From NCBI RefSeq assembly GCF_030272615.1, contig NC_081406.1:398612939-398676938 (forward strand): DNA of 64,000 nt. Direction: 5' to 3'. The notes beneath the pieces are model-generated. The model did no database searches, had not been told where the DNA came from, and was given only the letters and a program-made list of their open reading frames with translations. The translations under genes and the position numbers were made by a program. Source of the stretch: Cryptomeria japonica (taxonomy: Eukaryota > Streptophyta > Pinopsida > Cupressales > Cupressaceae). This document shows, piece by piece, positions 1 through 9,995 of this stretch; within the stretch, counting starts at the first letter, position 1, and every line of letters begins with the position of its first letter.

Positions 1-601
1 ACATTAGAGATATAATTCAATTAGTTCCATGCACTCGAGATAAAAATAAGGAATTCTTTGATTTATTCAAGAAAAGAGTCTTTTCAATGCAACTGAACTT
101 CTTTTCTCAAAAGCTTTGAGTTCCAATTTTAGAGAATGATTAAATTCCTTTAATTATTTTGTTGATTTCAAGTTCTTGATTTAGAGGAAAGAAATAATAT
201 CTCAAGTTTGATTTCTCTTTCAATTCAATTCTTTTATTTTATTTTCAATTTAACTTTTGCTTTGTGATTAATTTCTCTTTTGTAATAAATTAATTCCTTT
301 TTTGTAATAAATTAATTCTTTTTTTATGATTAAATGGCAAATTTATTAATTAATTAAATATGCTAAGATATTTAATAAATTAAATACGATAATTGATCAA
401 GATAATTTTCTTGGAATGATTTAATTAATTAAATAAATATTTAATTAATATAGAATAATTCACTTGCCATGTGACATTTGATGATTGAAGAATTAATTAA
501 TTGTGTACTCAAAGTTGATTTAATTGCCTTTGGTTAGGGCCTTGGTGATGTTGTCGAAATTAGGGGCCCATGGTTTAGGTGACCAATTTTAGGGTATTAC
601 A
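1..601 (-). repeat. Tat-type LTR, partial (upstream copy of tandem duplication)
   Basis: This segment repeats 2020-2620 nearly base for base at an offset of 2,019. Its right end, GGGTATTACA, is the reverse complement of the TGTAATACCC start of the LTRs at 33584 and 54627. It is therefore the 5' half of a minus-strand LTR of the same family. The rest of this LTR copy lies left of the window or is absent. Confidence 0.8.
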
Positions 602-996
602 CAATGTTATCCCTTCTCCCAAAATTTGGCAATAACAATAAGGACATCTTTGTGCAAGATATTTCTAATACTTTTTTCAATGACCTCATTATTTGGGATG
701 AACCATTAGAAGAAGTTGTTGATTATTCTCTACCCTATGAGAGTAACTCTCTTGATAGCATCTCACCTTCCATAAATCTCAATTATTTTTCCTCTAAAGG
801 AAAGGCATCTCCTTCTGCCGAAATAGGCTCTACTCATAAGGATACTTTAGTTCAAGAATAGATTGTAAAATACCTTTCAAATATCTCCCTCTCAAAGGTG
901 AAACTTTGGAGAGTAATGGTGATCCTTCTTCTAGAGAGTCTATTCCCCATGTAGATCCTTTGATGATAAAGGATGATATGACCTTTCCTACTAATA
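602..996 (+). pseudogene. gag-like N-terminal fragment, duplicated copy
   Basis: An open frame begins at 604 and ends at an in-frame TAG at 859-861. It matches the sequence at 2621-3015 at an offset of 2,019 with only a few substitutions; the other copy reads GAG where this one has the stop. Similarity stops near 996, where the sequence switches to the leader of a minus-strand Tat element. The product is a serine- and asparagine-rich piece with no recognisable domain. It belongs to the plus-strand Tat relic whose main copy continues past 3015. Duplicated debris, not a gene. Confidence 0.65.
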
Positions 997-1444
997 AATA
1001 CACAATGTTTTCTCGAATCTCCTCAGGCAACCTGCAAAGACAACGAATTAGTAGTCATATTGTCTTTGTTTGACAAGCATATTCTTCGACAAGCATTCTG
1101 CAAAAACTGATTAGGCTGTGAAAATTTCTGAGGAAGACGAACAAAAATCCAGGGTCAGCGTTAGTATGATGAAAATTGATTGAGGAAACTCGAAGAAAGA
1201 AATCCGCTTTTTAGTCCAGAAACACAGATTTTCGTACGAATATTCTCATTGAGTCGTATGATAATTCATACAAGATCATACGATATTTGCAGTTTGTCAT
1301 CTAGCACTGTGGGAAAACTCGTACGACAATTTGCAGAAACTGTATGGACGAAAATCCAAAAAAATAAAAATCTGAAAAATAAGAAAAAAGTTCGTCTCTG
1401 AGGCTGAAAGATGTAGTCTTCTACCCCATGGTGAGTGCCAAAAA
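997..1444 (-). other. Leader and primer-binding site of a minus-strand Tat element (partial)
   Basis: Read on the minus strand, the sequence after the LTR end at 1445 (TTTTTGGCACTCACCATGGG, then TAGAAGACTACATC) matches the leader after the 5' LTR of the big Tat element at 34724-35170. It includes the stretch ending GTTGCCTGAGGAGATTC. The TGGCACTCACC block sits where TGGCGCCCACTG, the primer-binding site, is found in the complete element. The leader is cut at 997 by the duplication junction, and no coding region of this element follows. Confidence 0.7.
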
Positions 1445-2620
1445 TGTGTGTGTGAAAAAGTGGAATAACTCTGTAAGCTAAAAGACACAACACTTCAATT
1501 AAGTCATTACATGTATGGTTAGACAAATATACGCATGAATATGAAAACCATAACAAATCAACCCATTGCCTTCTAGAAGATGTGAGTATAAGATTGCTTT
1601 TAGATTTGTATAAGCGATACTAGTGACTAGACTACACAAAGATGGAGGATTTAATCTATATGAGCATGAGATTAAGCTAAATGGATGCAAGATGGATGAA
1701 AGATGGATGAATAGTAAGCTATATGAATTCAAGCAATCATGAAAATATACAAAAAGAAATTAAACTAAGATGCAATAATCTCAAAAAGAATGCACAAAAA
1801 TCTTGAATGAGTCCAGAGCAAAAACTATATAATAACAATAAATCTCCAGGGTGTTTTGAATGAGAGATGAAGGTTGAATTTATAGAGAATCACAAGTGAG
1901 ATCAAGAAAAAGCATAATTTAAGATAATTGAAATAATCGAGAAATCAGATTCAGTTAACCTTGAGATAAATTCCAATTATAGTTTAATTGAAATGCATTC
2001 AGATTATAAGTTTGAGTTTACATTAGAGATATAATTCAATTAGTTCCATGCACTCGAGATAAAAATAAGGAATTCTTTGATTTATTCAAGAAAAGAGTCT
2101 TTTCAATGCAACTGAACTTCTTTTCTCAAAAGCTTTGAGTTCCAATTTTAGAGAATGATTAAATTCCTTTAATTATTTTGTTGATTTCAAGTTCTTGATT
2201 TAGAGGAAAGAAATAATATCTCAAGTTTGATTTCTCTTTCAATTCAATTCTTTTATTTTATTTTCAATTTAACTTTTGCTTTGTGATTAATTTCTCTTTT
2301 GTAATAAATTAATTCCTTTTTTGTAATAAATTAATTCTTTTTTTATGATTAAATGGCAAATTTATTAATTAATTAAATATGCTAAGATATTTAATAAATT
2401 AAATACGATAATTGATCAAGATAATTTTCTTGGAATGATTTAATTAATTAAATAAATATTTAATTAATATAGAATAATTCACTTGCCATGTGACATTTGA
2501 TGATTGAAGAATTAATTAATTGTGTACTCAAAGTTGATTTAATTGCCTTTGGTTAGGGCCTTGGTGATGTTGTCGAAATTAGGGGCCCATGGTTTAGGTG
2601 ACCAATTTTAGGGTATTACA
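1445..2620 (-). repeat. Complete Tat-type LTR, minus strand (1,176 bp)
   Basis: On the minus strand it begins TGTAATACCCTAAAATTGG at 2620 and ends in CACACACACA at 1445. Both ends match the LTRs at 33584-34723 and 54627-55794. A TATA-type box, TATAAAT, lies at 1878-1884 in minus sense, at the same place as TATAAAT at 34285 in the large element. It is followed by a Tat leader (997-1444) but by no second LTR. Confidence 0.8.
1878..1884 (-). promoter_or_regulatory. LTR TATA box
   Basis: TATAAAT on the minus strand within TCTCTATAAATTC. The same context is found in the 5' LTR of the 22-kb Tat element. Assigned by position in the LTR and conservation between copies. Confidence 0.5.
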
Positions 2621-2622
2621 CA

Positions 2623-3533
2623 ATGTTATCCCTTCTCCCAAAATTTGGCAATAACAATAAGGACATCTTTGTGCAAGATATTTCTAATACTTTTTTCAAT
2701 GACCTCATTATTTGGGATGAACCATTAGAAGAAGGTGTTGATTATTCTCTACCCTATGAGAGTAACTCTCTTGATAGCATCTCACCTTCCATGAATCTCA
2801 ATTATTTTTCCTCTAAAGGAAAGGCATCTCCTTCTGCCCAAATAGGTTCTACTCATAAGGATACTTTAGTTCAAGAAGAGATTGTAACATACCTTTCAAA
2901 TATCTCCCTCTCAAAGGTGAAACTTTGGAGAGTAATGTTGATCCTTCTTCTAGAGAGTCTATTCCCCATGTAGATCCTTTGATGATAAAGGATGATATTA
3001 CCTTTCCTACTAATAATCATCCTTCTAAAACATCAATGCCTACTCCTAGTCTACCTCCTAAAATTGATCTTATCCATGATAATATTTTAGTGCAAGAAGA
3101 GACTATCAACAATTCTTCCAACAATGTTGTCCATTGTTCTTCTAAAATTCATAAGGACAGCTTTTATATTCCTAAACCATCTGCAATCAATTTGATACAT
3201 GTGAATGAAACACCTAATAAACCCCTCTTCATAGTTCAAGGTGCTTGTCCTTCTAAAAGTTATCAACACAAGCCTATCTTAGTGGTTCAAGGTGGTTATG
3301 CTAATGATTCTATTTATACGCCTAAGAAACCTGTTATTACTGTGCAAGGAGGTTATCCTACTAAGATCCCTTATGAGTATGCTAAAAAGATCACCAAAGA
3401 GAGTTATCATACGGTTGCTCATACCTACAACACAAGAAACAACATGCAACCTCATGCTCTTCCAGTTACCCCAACTTCACTTCCTCCCTCTCAACCTACT
3501 CTTCCACAAGTACCTCGTATATCACACTCTTAG
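2623..3533 (+). pseudogene. gag-like polyprotein segment (Tat lineage relic)
   Basis: Coding similarity runs in one frame from 2623 to about 2920, then continues one frame over to 3533, so there is a frameshift near 2920. The product is low-complexity, rich in Ser, Pro and Asn. Around 3220-3350 it carries three spaced copies of a short motif (IVQGACPSK, LVVQGGYAND, ITVQGGYPTK). No clear retrotransposon gag core is seen, so this is probably the C-terminal gag or gag-protease linker. It is placed with the protease downstream because the next frame, starting at 3540, continues the polyprotein after a second frameshift. Function is inferred from position only. Confidence 0.5.
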
Positions 3534-3539
3534 TAAGGA

Positions 3540-4170
3540 GTATGATCTCATTGAACAACTTAAAGCTACTCCTACAAAGATTTATGTTTGGTATTTGGTT
3601 AAAACTTCACCTGCTTATCATAGGATGTTACAAGATGCTTTGAAAAACTTAGTTGTCCCACCTGCGGTGGCACCTAATAACATAGCTTCTTTGATTGATC
3701 TTACAAACAAACCCAAATCTCAAATTGTATTCACACAAGATGAATTACCTTCTCATCAAATCCAACATCAATATGATCCTCTTATGATTGTGGTTATTAT
3801 CAAAAATAGTGCTATAAGACAAACCCTTGTGGACAATGGATCTATCCTTAATGTTTGCAGTGTGGACTTATTGGACAAGATTAAAGTGGATCGTTGTCTC
3901 ATCGAACCTACTTCTCTTTCTATTCGAGGCTTTGATAATGTTGCTAAAAAATATTTAGGTATCATAACCTTTCCTGTTAAGGTAGGTCATGTTACTTTAT
4001 CTACATCTATTCATGTCATTCCTAGTAATTTGACATATAATCTTTTGTTAGGATTCATAGCATGCCAGTTGTCCCCTCAAATTTTGCATAGGCAAGTCGA
4101 GTTCATTTATAACAATAATACATACACCTTGTTAGTTGATACCAATCTTCATGCTCCATTAAAAGATTGA
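3540..4170 (+). pseudogene. Retroviral-type aspartic protease, Tat lineage relic
   Basis: The frame opens with EYDLIEQLKATPTKIYVWYL, a segment that commonly precedes the protease in plant Tat polyproteins. The active-site loop follows as LVDNGSILNV at about 3817-3855, in place of the usual LVDNGSSLNV. Downstream, YNLLLGF resembles the family's flap-distal YNLLLGRPW motif but has lost the RPW. The enzyme would cleave the gag-pol polyprotein inside the particle. A stop at 4168-4170 precedes the G-patch region. Upstream it joins the gag-like frame by a frameshift at about 3533. The region is a relic, since the polymerase half is gone. Confidence 0.7.
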
Positions 4171-4449
4171 TCTTCTTGTTCAACTACTTCACATTCTTCT
4201 CCCAATCCTCCTACTTCTTCAAATACATATATTTCCTTTAATGATCTTTTTCCTTCTAGTACTCTTGATTCTTCTACTCAATCAAAATCTCCTCCTAGAG
4301 ATATATTTTCTCCCGAAGGAGTTCTCTCAGATGATGATTGGGGATCTCTAGACTTTAACCCTACTTTTATAGGAGAGTATAGAGTATCTTGGAAAGAATC
4401 TAGGACTAAGAAGGAGAAATATAAGGAGGAACCTAAAGAGAAATTCACT

Positions 4450-4694
4450 TTGTCTAAACAACTAAGTAGCCACTTTGTGGCTTCTTCTAATTCAAATAAT
4501 TCTTCAAATCCTCCCTCTAATTCATATAACACTAAGACCTATGAGGCGCAACCATCTCTTTCTGATTTGGCATCCCTTTATGGTCTTGGTTTTCACATTT
4601 TATCTAAGAGTGGTTATAATGGCAATGGTTGTAGTGCAAATGAACAAGGAATTAAAGTTCCTTTAGAACATAACACACATGAAGCTTCATTTTG
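4450..4694 (+). pseudogene. G-patch-like region of Tat polyprotein
   Basis: The frame contains YGLGFHILSKSGYNGNGCSA, then EQGIKVPLEHNTHE, then, after an in-frame TGA at 4693-4695, LGYNLS. The pattern of spaced glycines ending in LGY is that of a G-patch. A clearer example occurs at the same place (after the protease) in the large Tat element at 39728. G-patches are known from some retroviral and retrotransposon polyproteins and are thought to bind nucleic acid. Confidence rests on the parallel order of domains in the two elements. Confidence 0.5.
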
Positions 4695-4749
4695 ACTTGG
4701 ATATAATCTTTCTAAGCCCACCAAAGCATCTAAAAGACCATCTCTCAAT

Positions 4750-5154
4750 GTGAATTATATATTTAGTAGTGATGATGACCTCACCTTAATTAAATCATCT
4801 TCTACTTCTTTCAACACTCATCCCCCTAATAAGGAAATCTTGGTGATGAACAAATCTCTTTATGAATCTCCCCAGGAAAATTCTGATCCCACTTATGAGA
4901 CTTTATCTTCTACTCATTCTAAAATTCCTTCTTGTAGGAATACGGCTCTAATTAATTTCACTTATCCCTCTCCTAATATTTCTTGTGTGCAAGAAAAGTA
5001 TGACTTAGTGGCCTATTCTTCTCCTATAAACTTATCTCTTTCTAAAGACTTTTTAACATTCATCATCTTATATATGTTTTTAAACTCACTTATAATAGAA
5101 CATATAACATGTCATATCCAAATACCTTATTCAATCTCTCATGTCTTTAAATAA
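4750..5154 (+). pseudogene. Uncharacterised tail of the Tat-relic polyprotein
   Basis: A 134-codon frame follows the G-patch region, separated from it by one stop and a short gap. The predicted peptide is Ser-, Asn- and Pro-rich with no domain that I recognise. Its position corresponds to the poorly conserved linker between G-patch and RT in the large Tat element (39850-41161). It ends where RT should begin but does not. Confidence 0.3.
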
Positions 5155-6171
5155 CAATAATGGATATTATGTCTCTCATCATCATGTGACATTGGTAGCA
5201 CACTTATTGGGGGCTCATTGTCATTCATTATGGTACAATTTCACATGAAATCATACTTTTGGAAGAAACATAATAGCCTATTTCTATCTCATCTCTTCTC
5301 CCTATATATGGGGGGCAAGAGTGATTTCAAACATCTCTCCTTCTTAAGATTAAAATTTCCCCTTTGTAAAGTAGTGTCTTCTATAAGGATTTCTTATTGA
5401 TTGTAGAGGTGTATTCATATTTGAATTCCTTCTCTCAAGAATATTGGAACAAGCATCCCTAATGGGGATCTTAAGTACATATCCTTAATTGGGACATCCT
5501 CCTTGGTGGTGGAATTCTTTAATCATTCATCAATTTCTTTTCTTCATTGAGTAGTATCTTTTATAATAAACCCTTCTATTATGTGAACATGCATGTCCCT
5601 GATGAGGATCTCTTGTCTTCTTTTAGAAGAGTGTTGCTATAAATAATCTCTCTTTGATGTCATTTCAATCCTTCATTCTTTTCCAATTTCCTTTATGGAG
5701 TTGCATTTGTTTCCAATTAAATCTTTCATCTTGTGTTAGAGAACTCTCAAATCCTCACACTCTTTGTTGTGTTGGAATTGAGGTTTAGTCCTCTTTCTTA
5801 CCAAATGATTCTCCATTACTTTTGATCTTGTATCAAATCTTCTTCTGAGCATTTATCATCAATCTTCTTTCACAATTCGATGTGGTAAATATGATATCCT
5901 ATTTCAAATCACTAAATTAGCAAGCTGAAACAAGAGGGCATATAGCTACCCTCAAATTTTCATCACCTTCATTAGTAAGCATTTAGGTGATTTTGTGATT
6001 TTATCTAACATGTGGTTTTGTAGGGTGCGGTTCCTAACTGTGTACTGCAGATACCACTGGGGGCTTCGTTCGACAACTCGTGGATATATCCTTTTTCATG
6101 AGTGTTTACTTTTATTTACTTTAGCTTGCATATGTATGTAGTGTCATATGACTGCTAAAGTGGGGGATAAA
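5155..6171 (+). other. Non-coding 3' region of the Tat relic, ending in a polypurine tract
   Basis: No coding frame of note. The last bases before the putative LTR, AAAGTGGGGGATAAA (6157-6171), form a purine-rich tract immediately followed by TGTAGCGTCG, the arrangement expected of a polypurine tract that primes plus-strand DNA synthesis. The RT-to-integrase block found in the large Tat element has no counterpart here. Confidence 0.5.
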
Positions 6172-7790
6172 TGTAGCGTCGCAAATTGTACACCCTTGCT
6201 AGGGTGGTACAATTCTACACTTAGTTTAGCACCCGCCTTAGTGTGTTTGCATATTGAATTATAATTTCCCTTTAATAATTTAATTAAGTCTAAAGTCATA
6301 TTTTATCACTCCCCATATCATAAAATTGGGCCCTTTACCCTAAGTCTGCCCCTTTTTATTTTATTCCTCCAATAAATCATTAAATCATAAACCCTAATTA
6401 TGTCTTATTTTGACTTTTAAGGCCCGATTTTGCATATCAAAACATAATTAAATCAGTTTTAACTTTGGGATTCACTCTAATATCATCATATCTAATGGCC
6501 CTAAAAATTTGGTGAAAAGTTGGTCGGACCAAGTGCAAAGTGCACCTGGTCCTCGACATTTTTCTCTAAATTTCGGGAGCATAATTCTATGATGTTATAA
6601 TGCTTAACCCCAATAAATTTGTGGGAAATTCAAATCCTAGGTCAGCCTAAAGATGAAATTAAGATCTATGGTTTCATACATAAGATCTCTCTTTCTTCAT
6701 TTGAAGGCATCTAAGAAAAGGAATTTTTTGGCTAAGAAATCGCAAGGAGCCTTCTATGTAGTGAAAGAGAAGCTTATGTGGAGTCTTCAACAATATTCAT
6801 CAAGTATTTATCAAATATTCACCATCAATTAGGAGTCTTGAAGACATTGAAGAATAATAGGAGATCAAGTGGCTTATATCTCTCCCTTGGGGATTGGTAT
6901 GCTTTCATGTTATTTTCATGTCTTTGTATGAGATTCTTTACACTCATTTTCACATTTACATTCATGCTTTATATCACATTTATTTAGAGCATTCTCATTT
7001 ACATTTATATTTACATTTACATGCATTTAGGGTTTACTCTCCAAAGCGGAGGGTACCTCTATTTTCTTATCTTTCTCCTTTTAGGGTCTTGCACACACAC
7101 AAGATTCCCGCACACACTATTTTACTATACAAATCGGCTATTTGTTGAGGTGGAAATCACAAAAATAGGGGTTTGACTAAGGCAAAACCCCATATAGCTA
7201 CCCCAAAACCCTATTTTCAGTTATAGGTGCAGGTACCCAGGAGACTTTCAGGATCAACAAAAGACACAGGGACAATTGCAAGCCTCAGATTTGCCCAAAA
7301 CTATCAGGGATAGGGGCGTGGTGCCCTGGTCCCTCTACTTTCAAGTGATTTTCAGCAGGGCAGTGTCTCAAAACCTTCAATTTGCAGTCTCTCAGTTGCA
7401 TCTTTCTTTCAAACAAAACAAGACCAAAGCGTGGCACTCCTGTCTAGGTCAGTTTGGCTCATTTTTCAATACCAAGTACACATTCAAATTCCTCCCCCTT
7501 CTCTACTTTTAGTATCTTAGTTTTAGATTTTCAAGTTTCTTCAATTTTAGTTCATATATGATTCATTGTTTATCTCCTAGTCTAGTTGATCAATCACACC
7601 CTAATTTTCACATCTTCTCTTCATATACAACAAGAGGAATAGAAACCCTAAGAGATAATCCTTGGCTCTCTCTTTCTCACAAGAAGTAGCCAAAGTGAGC
7701 TATCTCCCTAGGATCTTTCATATTCCCCATGTGTTGGCAAAAGTGGGATTAGGTCCTAGTCACCCGGTCTTGCTTTTTCCCAACCAAACA
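6172..7790 (+). repeat. Putative 3' LTR of the Tat relic
   Basis: It starts TGTAGCGTCGCAAATTG directly after a purine tract. The end is uncertain: a CA at 7790 (CCAACCAAACA) was chosen because sequence homologous to the neighbouring exon repeat begins just after it. There is no second copy in the window to confirm the boundaries. It is unrelated to the TGTAATACCC LTR family. Small frames inside it are not convincing genes. Confidence 0.35.
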
Positions 7791-7795
7791 AATGC

Positions 7796-8147
7796 ACCCA
7801 CTACGCTGAAGCAAAATGGTGATGCAATAGTATTGTCTATCAAAAAGACCTACATTCTTTAAGAATTATTAATATAAACATAAACAACATGAACATAAAA
7901 ATTTTATGATGATTATTTGAAATTAAATCCATGATAATAAATGAATAGGAAGGATTATATACCATGAAGATACCTCCTTACGAATTACATCGAATGTACC
8001 CACAATGTTGAAGAAAAATGGTGAAGCAATAGCATTGTCCATCAAAAAAGACCTACATTATTTAAGAAATATTAATGTAAACATAAATAATGTGAACATA
8101 AAAGTTGTATGATCATTAATTGAAATTAAATCCATGGTAATAAATGA
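7796..8147. repeat. Imperfect tandem repeat, two copies of about 150 bp, period about 202
   Basis: 7796-7944 (starting ACCCACTACGCTGAAGC) aligns with 7998-8147 (starting ACCCACAATGTTGAAG) over the whole length, with scattered substitutions and a one-base indel in an A run. The repeat contains a possible exon and part of its intron (see the gene fragment entry). Confidence 0.7.
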
Positions 8148-8423
8148 TAAAAAAAATTAAGAGATAAGATAACAAATGATACAAAATTAAGAGATAATAA
8201 ATACATGCTACTTAAGTGACTCTGAAGGGTCATCTCTTTTCTTAAGAGTATCCAATATTGCTTCATGATAAGCACTACTAACTATCCATAGTTCTTTTGT
8301 CTTTGGTCTTGGTTGATGTTTCAACAACTTGACATTTGTGGCTACAACAAGGTGCGAATACATGAGAATGGTTTTGTGTCTCTCGTAGTCTTCAAATGCA
8401 AATATGTCATTCTTTCTAATCAT
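7796..8423 (-). pseudogene. Unidentified host-gene fragment with a duplicated exon
   Basis: On the minus strand an open frame starts at 8423 (MIRKNDIFAFEDYERH) and runs to a TAG at 8208. A GT donor two bases before that stop can join in frame (phase 2) to an AG acceptor near 8046, giving an exon that includes SFLMDNAIASPFFFNIVGTF. The same exon with flanking intron occurs again at 7796-7944, about 200 bp away, as a decayed copy (FLIDNTIASPFCFSVVGAF) one base shorter and out of frame. Positions 7796-7944 and 7998-8147 align clearly. The fragment is cut at its 5' side by copia element C2. I do not recognise the family. Splice sites are inferred. Confidence 0.35.
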
Positions 8424-8439
8424 ATATGTGTTATAATTA

Positions 8440-8480
8440 TGTTATATGTTGTCACTGATGTCAAATCTTGTGGTCCAGAT
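8440..8480 (+). repeat. 5' LTR of C2, first part
   Basis: TGTTATATGTTGTCACTGATG begins here, like the starts of the C1 LTR (TGTTGGAGATATGTTGG, then TTGTCATTGATGTCAA) and the C3 LTR. The piece is cut at 8480 by C1. The exact start is uncertain; TGTTGTCACTG at 8447 is an alternative. Confidence 0.45.
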
Positions 8481-9681
8481 TGTTAGACAGATCTAATAAC
8501 GAGAGTAAATTGAGAGGGGGGTGAATCAATTTACTATTAGTAATCAAAACTATTGTAAATTAAAACCTTTAAACCAGAGCACAAAGAAACCAGCACAATG
8601 AAAGATAAAACATGAAAGCACAGTACACACAACACCAATATTTTGATGTGGAAAACTCGGTAAAGGGAAAAACCATGATGGGAAACCCTACCCACAATCA
8701 AATAATACTTCTACAGCAGTATGTGAAATAATTACAATGGGGATTTCACTTGCAATCAAGCTAACAACCTAGAGCTCAATGCTCATCACAAAAGAGAAGT
8801 CTCATTGACTTACAAAAGCATCAGACTACAATATGGAAAGAATGAATTGTGAAAGTAGCATCTCCTAATGCTTGATACAGTTCTAGTTAAGCACAGATGT
8901 ATGTCGTGAAACACCAAAACCTTTCATTGAATGCTATAACAGTGTTTACACACAAGCTTTCCTTTGATAATGCAAACATAACCATCGATCCCAAAAACCA
9001 TATCCAATTACATGAATAAGTCACCTATAAATACATATTGATAAGGTCAGCTAAACCCTAAACCCATAAACCCATAATTATAAAAATTACATCACATGAT
9101 ATCACTAGACCAATATTATGATTTACATTACATAGCATGGACCTAAAACAAATTCCCAAATAATTATATCTATCACAAATCACGCTAAGACCAATCACCA
9201 ACACGTTTCACCAACCAATAGAAACCCTCAGTGTAATAACATAGAAAGTCTAACCGGATCCAAATAGGACCACCTTAACAGCATGCCAACCAATGCAAAG
9301 CCACCAAACAATTAGGACACAATCAAGAAGCACCTTTAGAATGAATGAAACCATTTCCATAAGCCAGACCAAAATCATCTAACGAAATCATCAAATATCG
9401 CTAACCGGTATCAGGAAATACCAACCAAGAACATAAGTGATAGCTACCATAGCACCAAATCATGAACCAATAAAATATGGAAAGTATATAACCATCCTGA
9501 ATAAGCATCCAAAAATTGAAACCAGGGATCTGATCATACCGGATCAGAATCACAGCCAAAACCAAGATAAACACCAAGTCTAAGTGGGATAGGTCCAACC
9601 AGGATAGTAGAACCATATCCAACCAGGATACAGTGTTGACATCAATGACAACACTTAACCAGATCCAACATATCTCCAACA
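8481..9681 (-). repeat. 3' LTR of C1
   Basis: In minus sense it begins TGTTGGAGATATGTTGG at 9681, right after the polypurine tract, and ends GATCTGTCTAACA at 8481. It aligns end to end with 14275-15479. It contains TATTTATAGG in minus sense near 9035, where C3 has TATAAATAGG. Confidence 0.9.
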
Positions 9682-9995
9682 ATCTCCCCCTTTGGCATTG
9701 ATGGCAACACTAAATGTGAAAAACATCCAAGTGCCAAGGAATGCCAACAGTTTGCAAAAGAAGATTGATCTGCAGCATATCTCCCCCTAAGATAAACATG
9801 AATACCATCTCCTCCAAGATTAGTTGTTTTTCACATAAGAATCATCTCCCCCTTTGACATTAGTGACAAAGGATGGATACCAAACCAAAAAGAAAAATTG
9901 AACCAAATGGCTGACTACTCCCCCTGAGAAGCAGCATCATCTCATCAACCCGGATAAGAAAGTATGTATGATAGGATCACCAGATTGATGCATTC
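9682..9995 (-). promoter_or_regulatory. 3' untranslated region of C1 with polypurine tract and repeated purine boxes
   Basis: Minus-strand AAAGGGGGAGAT (9682-9693) abuts the LTR and is the polypurine tract. Further GGGGGAG boxes in the same sense occur at about 9781, 9846 and 9918. The neighbouring AATGCCAAAGGGGGAG context is shared with C3 and, with one change, with C4. Confidence 0.7.

Larger units (their letters stand above)
997..3015. repeat. 2,019-bp tandem duplication unit
   Basis: Positions 1-996 recur at 2020-3015, so 997-3015 is one full unit and 1-996 is the tail of the preceding one. Each unit contains leader (minus), LTR (minus) and gag fragment (plus). Few substitutions separate the copies, so the duplication is recent relative to the decay of the elements in it. 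An assembly artefact cannot be excluded from sequence alone. Confidence 0.8.
2621..7790 (+). mobile_element. Tat-like Ty3/gypsy relic lacking RT and integrase
   Basis: A plus-strand remnant with, in order, a gag-like region (2623-3533), an aspartic protease (3540-4170), a G-patch region (4450-4694), a non-coding stretch, a polypurine tract (6157-6171) and a putative 3' LTR starting TGTAGCGTCG at 6172. No reverse transcriptase, RNase H or integrase motif is seen between protease and polypurine tract. It is either an internally deleted copy or a non-autonomous family. Its 5' end abuts the start of the minus-strand LTR at 2620, so the 5' LTR is missing. The right boundary at 7790 (CCAACCAAACA) is a guess. 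Confidence 0.55.

Noticed and set aside
1180-1401. 73-codon plus-strand frame
   Set aside because: It is antisense to the Tat leader (997-1444), with no domain and no counterpart outside that repeat.
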